Assembly (NCBI GenBank): GCA_030644725.1
Contig: CP130629.1
Coordinates: 2,798,501 to 2,862,500 of the forward strand
Length of the DNA stretch: 64,000 nucleotides
Source of the DNA: Candidatus Electrothrix communis
GTDB lineage: Bacteria > Desulfobacterota > Desulfobulbia > Desulfobulbales > Desulfobulbaceae
Direction of reading: 5' to 3'
The notes beneath the pieces are model-generated. The model saw nothing but the letters and a program-made list of their open reading frames with translations, was not told the DNA's origin and ran no database searches. The stretch's first letter is position 1. Every line of letters begins with the position of its first letter. Position numbers and translations under genes: made by a program. This document shows, in pieces, positions 59,919 to 64,000 of the stretch.

Positions 59919-61566
59919 ATGTCCCAGATGAATTCGCTACGCACTGCGTAGCCTTTTCCCCTAACAACCCCTCCAACTCCTCACGTCCAGCCACAATCTC
60001 CCCCTCCAGCGCAGCCAACCGCCCCAGAATAACCCCTGGCGGATCATATTCCACGGCCTCATAGACGACCTCTTTATAGCGGTTGATGGAAAGATCATAG
60101 TCATTACCGGCAATTTCCTCCTTGGGCACCAGAAAGCTCTGCTCAATGCGCTTGCGCTCTGCCTCATCCTTCCCCCCTGCCTGCAAGTCTTGCCAGCGAG
60201 CGAGTATATCCGGTAAATCACTCTTCTCCGCCTGTGGGCTTCGTTTATCATCCAGGGAGAACCCATCCGACTGCATGTCGTAAAACCAAACCTGATCCGT
60301 GCCCCCGGAGTTGGTCTTGGTGAAAAAGAGGATGGCCGTGGAAACCCCGGCATAGGGCTTGAAAACTCCCGAGGGCATAGAGATAATCGCGTCCAGTTTC
60401 TGTTCCTCAACCAAGATCTTGCGCAACGCCTTATGGGCCTTGCTCGACCCAAACAGAACCCCGTCCGGGACAATGACGGCAGCTCGCCCCCCGGTTCGCA
60501 GCAGGCGGAGAAAGAGGGCAAGAAAAAGCAATTCGGTCTTCTTGGTCTTGACGATCCGCTGCAAATCCTTGGCCGTAGACTCGTAGTCAAGGCTGCCCGC
60601 AAAGGGCGGATTGGCCAGGAGCAGGGAGTATTTTTCCTCGTCCAGCTGATCAGCCTGGGCCAACGAATCCCGGTAGCGGATATCCGGGTTTTCCACCCCG
60701 TGCAGGAGCATGTTCATGCTGCCGATGCGGAGCATGGTGGCATCGAAATCATAGCCGTGAAAGGTGCCCTGGTTAAAGCGGTAACGGCTTTCCTCATTTT
60801 TATAGATCTCTGCGCTGTGGTGCTCCTGAAGAAATTCCGAGGCCGCAATCAGGAAGCCTGCCGTACCGCAGGCCGGGTCGCAGATCACGTCATTGGGCGT
60901 GGGTGCGGTCATGTCCACCATCAGGCCGATGATATGGCGCGGAGTCCGGAACTGGCCGTTCTGGCCTGCCGAGGCGATCTTGCCCAACATGTACTCGTAG
61001 AGATCGCCCTTGGTGTCCTTGTCCGCCATCTCGATGCTGCTCAGCTGATCCACCACATTGGTCAGCACTTTGGGGGCAGGGATCATGAACAGGGCATCTT
61101 TCATGTGGTGGGAATAGGTGGAGTCTTGTTGCTTCTTTTTCTTATCCGCCTTGCCCTTGTTTTCCTTGTGTTTATACGCAACAGCTCCTTCGGCAACCTG
61201 CAAGAGAGGCGTTGTTGCTTCTTCCTTTGTGTTTTCTTTTGAGCTTTCCTGCTCCTTATCGCTGTTTCCCAGCGCCTTGATAAAAGGAAAAACCTCATCC
61301 TTGACCGTAAGGAACATCTGCTCCGAGGCCTCTTCCTTAAAGCGGGACCAGCGCAGGTGATCCTGTTTCTCGCTGAAGATCGGTTGTTCAATAGGCTTAC
61401 CCAGACGGTTGGCCTTGTTCTCAGCTAGGGTGTGCAGCTCATCCAGCCGTTTGATAAAGAGCAGGTAGGTCAGCTGCTCAATAACCGTGAGCGGGTTGGA
61501 TATGCCGCCGGACCACATGGTGTCCCAGATGCTGTCGACCTTGGATTTAAGTTCTCCGGTGATCAT
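59914..61566 (-). CDS. hsdM: Type I restriction modification methyltransferase subunit
   Basis: A 550-residue adenine methyltransferase. The start at 61566 gives the usual N-terminus (M-I-T-G-E-L-K-S-K-V-D-S-I-W-D-T-M-W); longer in-frame versions lack family sequence. The SAM loop is D-P-A-C-G-T-A-G-F and the catalytic motif N-P-P-F-A-G. A charged low-complexity Lys/Glu stretch near residues 115-150 is unusual. The last few residues and the stop come from an intergenic repeat. It is the first gene of the leftward restriction locus. Confidence 0.93.
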   Translation of the reverse strand: MITGELKSKVDSIWDTMWSGGISNPLTVIEQLTYLLFIKRLDELHTLAENKANRLGKPIEQPIFSEKQDHLRWSRFKEEASEQMFLTVKDEVFPFIKALGNSDKEQESSKENTKEEATTPLLQVAEGAVAYKHKENKGKADKKKKQQDSTYSHHMKDALFMIPAPKVLTNVVDQLSSIEMADKDTKGDLYEYMLGKIASAGQNGQFRTPRHIIGLMVDMTAPTPNDVICDPACGTAGFLIAASEFLQEHHSAEIYKNEESRYRFNQGTFHGYDFDATMLRIGSMNMLLHGVENPDIRYRDSLAQADQLDEEKYSLLLANPPFAGSLDYESTAKDLQRIVKTKKTELLFLALFLRLLRTGGRAAVIVPDGVLFGSSKAHKALRKILVEEQKLDAIISMPSGVFKPYAGVSTAILFFTKTNSGGTDQVWFYDMQSDGFSLDDKRSPQAEKSDLPDILARWQDLQAGGKDEAERKRIEQSFLVPKEEIAGNDYDLSINRYKEVVYEAVEYDPPGVILGRLAALEGEIVAGREELEGLLGEKATQCVANSSGTL

Positions 61567-61730
61567 AATGTTTTGTTTTCCTTGCAGAGTGTATTCAGGG
61601 GGCTGAAGCATTGCCCGCACTTTACTTCTTCTTCTGCTGAGTATCCAGAAAAAAGGAAGAGGAGAAATTGCAGAGGGGAACTTTTTGGGCGAGCGAGGAA
61701 GGACGGGAGATGAGAAGAGTTTTTTGTTCC

Positions 61731-61759
61731 TTGCACAATCTGAAAAACACAGGTAGTTT
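61731..61759 (+). promoter_or_regulatory. Candidate promoter of the GH31 gene
   Basis: TTGCAC at 61731-61736, a 17-bp spacer, TAGTTT at 61754-61759. It lies 32 bp before the ATG, which has a strong AGGAGG ribosome site. Confidence 0.4.
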
Positions 61760-61791
61760 ATTGAAAAAAATAGTAAAAGGAGGAACACGTT

Positions 61792-64000
61792 ATGAAAAAA
61801 TCAGGAAAGCGGCAGGCTCTTTTTGGGGCCGTTGCATGTCTGTTTTTGGCACCTCTGACCGATGCTGCTGCTGAAGTATCGGTGGTCGGACCGGTAACGG
61901 ATATCAAACAGCTTAGCCAAGGCAATAAAAAAAAGATTGTCTTTACCACCGAGAATGCTGGAGCTTGCGTGGTCATTCCCTATGCAGCAGATCTGATTCG
62001 GGTACGCTGTCATTGGGATTTTACTGCTGATGAGCAGTGGCAGACGCCAGATATGGCGATTGCAGAAAAACTTGAGAACTGGCCGGATTTCCCGGTGGAA
62101 TTTCGCGATGCAGGCGATAATTATTACATTACCACTGATCAAATCCAGGTCGAAGTGGTCAAGAAGCCGAATCTCCGCTTTAATTTCAAACACCCAAAAG
62201 ATAGTTACTATTACCTCTCGGAAGGCCTGCGCCTGGAATACGATAAAGAGTATGTAGTCTTTGACGAGGAAAACACCACCTACCGGGGTATGAAAAAATC
62301 CGACATGATCCCCTGGTGGTACAAGGTTCGGGCTGTGCAAAAAATGCCTACTGACGAGGTTTATTTTGGTCTGGGGGAGGTGCCCTATCCCCTCAAAAAA
62401 GGACAGGGCACCCATGTCCAGTTCTGGAATGCAGACACCTTTATGTGGAATGAGTACAAGAATCCCATGTACATGTCCCTTCCCCTGATGTACGGTGTCC
62501 GCCCGGCAAATACTGAGCATCCTGTTTTTGCCTATGGCATCTTTTTCAATAATCCTGCCCGTCCGGTTTTTATGTTTGGTAAAGAACGGGAGCATCCCCG
62601 GCAGAGCCGCTTCAATCTGGGCCATAAAAACGCCCAGTATTCCTTTGAGGCTGGTGATGGCCAGATAGACTTTTTCTTCTTCGGCGGCGGGCCACAGCAC
62701 AGTATGAAAGAGGTGCTCAACCGTTACACCCGGCTGACCGGCCAACCCACCTTTTTGCCGAAATGGGCCTATGGTCATCACATGTCGCGTTGGTCCTATA
62801 ATCAGCATGAAATCTACAACCTGATTGAGGAACATAGACAACGGAACATCCCCTTGGATGCAGTATATCTGGATATTGATTACTTTGATCAGTCTCCTGC
62901 TGACCGGGAATACGGGAAAAACGATCTGCATCAGCTCAAATTCAACCGGCGATGGAATCCTGGTGCCATGTTTCATCATGCAACCAGTCGCAATGTTCGG
63001 CTGATTCCTTTGGTTGAGGCATGGTTGTCGCAGACTGATCCCATGTTCGATCATGCGGACAGCAGTAAGTATTTTATTCAGGATGAGCAGGGCAAGAGTA
63101 AATTAACCAACCTTTATTTTGGCAGAGTGGGCTGGATTGACTTTACCAGCTGGGAGGCTCGGGACTGGTGGAAAAAAGAGGTTCGGGGCTTTTTGGATAA
63201 ATACCCCTTTGACGGGATCTGGAATGACCTGAACGAACCAGCTGATGAACAGGATTATAATAACGATCCCCTGCGGTTGGCAAGCAGGTACGCCATGAGC
63301 GGCCATGACTTTGAATGGAACGATTCCCGGCGGTGGCACCATAATGTCAAAAACACCTACAGTTTATACGAGACCTGGCTGACCTACGAAGCCCTGCAGG
63401 AAAAATATCCAGAAAAACGCCCTTTTGTCCTGAGTCGATCAGCCTGGCCAGGCATTCAGCGCTATGCCCTGAATTGGAGCGGCGATAATAAGGCGACCTG
63501 GGAGCATTTGCGGATCAATATCAAGCTGGGCCTGAACACCATGATCTCTGGACAGGTTAATTTTGGCCATGATGTGGGCGGGTTTGTCGGCGAGTATGAC
63601 CCGCGCCAGCCGAACTCCAGGCATCCCACTCCCGAATTGATGACCCGCTGGACCCAGTTTGCTGTGTTGACGCCCTTCTTCAGAAACCATTCCATTCTCG
63701 GGGATTATAATAACCGACAGAAGGATAACAGGGAGATCTACACCTATGAGCAACCGTATCAGGAGATTATGACCGAGAGTATCAGGTTCCGTTATCGGCT
63801 CATTCCCTATCTGTATTCATTGGCCTATCAATCTACGGAAACCGGAATTCCTATGAACATGCCTAAGTTTTTTGTCTTTACCAAGGACACGGTAACCTAT
63901 GATCAGAAAAACGACTATGATTTCATGGTGGGCGATTACCTGCTGGCTGCGCCGGTCTACCATCAAGGGGCCACAGAACGGACGGTTTACCTGCCCAAAG
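61792..64000 (+). CDS. Glycoside hydrolase family 31 enzyme, secreted (3' end beyond window)
   Basis: The frame runs from the ATG after AAAGGAGGAACACGTT to the window end (736 codons seen). A signal peptide covers about residues 1-26. The GH31 barrel includes W-A-Y-G-H-H-M-S-R-W-S-Y, D-A-V-Y-L-D-I-D-Y, the nucleophile region G-I-W-N-D-L-N-E-P and the acid/base region W-S-G-D-N-K-A-T-W, then F-G-H-D-V-G-G-F. These fit alpha-glucosidase/alpha-xylosidase-type enzymes; the exact sugar is open. It is exported, probably to the periplasm, and is divergent from hsdM. Confidence 0.92.
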   Translation, partial: MKKSGKRQALFGAVACLFLAPLTDAAAEVSVVGPVTDIKQLSQGNKKKIVFTTENAGACVVIPYAADLIRVRCHWDFTADEQWQTPDMAIAEKLENWPDFPVEFRDAGDNYYITTDQIQVEVVKKPNLRFNFKHPKDSYYYLSEGLRLEYDKEYVVFDEENTTYRGMKKSDMIPWWYKVRAVQKMPTDEVYFGLGEVPYPLKKGQGTHVQFWNADTFMWNEYKNPMYMSLPLMYGVRPANTEHPVFAYGIFFNNPARPVFMFGKEREHPRQSRFNLGHKNAQYSFEAGDGQIDFFFFGGGPQHSMKEVLNRYTRLTGQPTFLPKWAYGHHMSRWSYNQHEIYNLIEEHRQRNIPLDAVYLDIDYFDQSPADREYGKNDLHQLKFNRRWNPGAMFHHATSRNVRLIPLVEAWLSQTDPMFDHADSSKYFIQDEQGKSKLTNLYFGRVGWIDFTSWEARDWWKKEVRGFLDKYPFDGIWNDLNEPADEQDYNNDPLRLASRYAMSGHDFEWNDSRRWHHNVKNTYSLYETWLTYEALQEKYPEKRPFVLSRSAWPGIQRYALNWSGDNKATWEHLRINIKLGLNTMISGQVNFGHDVGGFVGEYDPRQPNSRHPTPELMTRWTQFAVLTPFFRNHSILGDYNNRQKDNREIYTYEQPYQEIMTESIRFRYRLIPYLYSLAYQSTETGIPMNMPKFFVFTKDTVTYDQKNDYDFMVGDYLLAAPVYHQGATERTVYLPK

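Noticed and set aside
59666..59944. 92-codon leftward frame across the hsdM/DUF1456 gap
   Set aside because: Made entirely of palindromic repeat sequence.
61801..63054. 417-codon leftward frame antisense to the GH31 gene
   Set aside because: The GH31 frame on the other strand has a signal peptide, ribosome site and catalytic motifs.

Overview
This window reads like a chromosome segment of a Gram-negative bacterium with mid-range GC, most likely a Desulfobacterota relative of the Desulfobulbales, possibly close to cable bacteria. That assignment is an inference. It rests on the gene mix: an AmrS-type radical SAM enzyme, RecC, a split MacAB-like pump with a TolC-type lipoprotein, a MASE3 hybrid kinase, VF530, Uma2 and Rpn family nucleases, and many short palindromic intergenic repeats. 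No rRNA, convincing tRNA, CRISPR array or intact insertion sequence was seen. Mobile DNA appears only as remnants.

Layout. 1-10.4 kb: partial lemA with an HtpX-like protease, a ZIP metal transporter, a secreted/anchored endonuclease I pair, a large U32 protein, VF530, thiol peroxidase, a Uma2 nuclease, transposon debris and a SieB-like superinfection-exclusion protein. 10.4-23 kb: an envelope module. It holds a four-gene efflux operon (outer-membrane factor, adaptor, ATPase, permease), a new-looking exported protein with two exact 10-cysteine repeats, an NlpC/P60-like anchored protein coupled to AmrS, GalE, and a CpxR/CpxA-like two-component system. The same GTAAA-N6-GTAAA box lies upstream of both the cysteine-rich gene and the two-component operon.

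23-31.3 kb is a conflict island. It holds a Phd/RelE toxin-antitoxin pair, a membrane STAND NTPase preceded by a translationally coupled 29-codon ORF, a helicase-like or STAND-type C-terminal fragment, and two tandem paralogous ATPase-nuclease fusions. 31.2-44.4 kb is mostly housekeeping (M23-like protein, NhaA, hybrid kinase, short GlmU, RecC, RuvC, YebC), broken by two nearly identical Rpn-family nucleases. 44.5-49 kb carries a compact three-gene module (PD-(D/E)XK-like protein, DUF488 protein, unknown partner), followed by RlmE and CCA transferase.

49-61.6 kb is a type I restriction-modification locus read leftward (hsdM, DUF1456, hsdS, hsdR). It runs without a break, with start/stop overlaps, into three paralogous radical SAM proteins and a double-GNAT protein. 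This joint RM/radical SAM unit, the 10-Cys repeat protein with its Cpx-like box, and the STAND/twin-ATPase island are the best candidates for undescribed biology. The window ends inside a secreted GH31 glycosidase gene.
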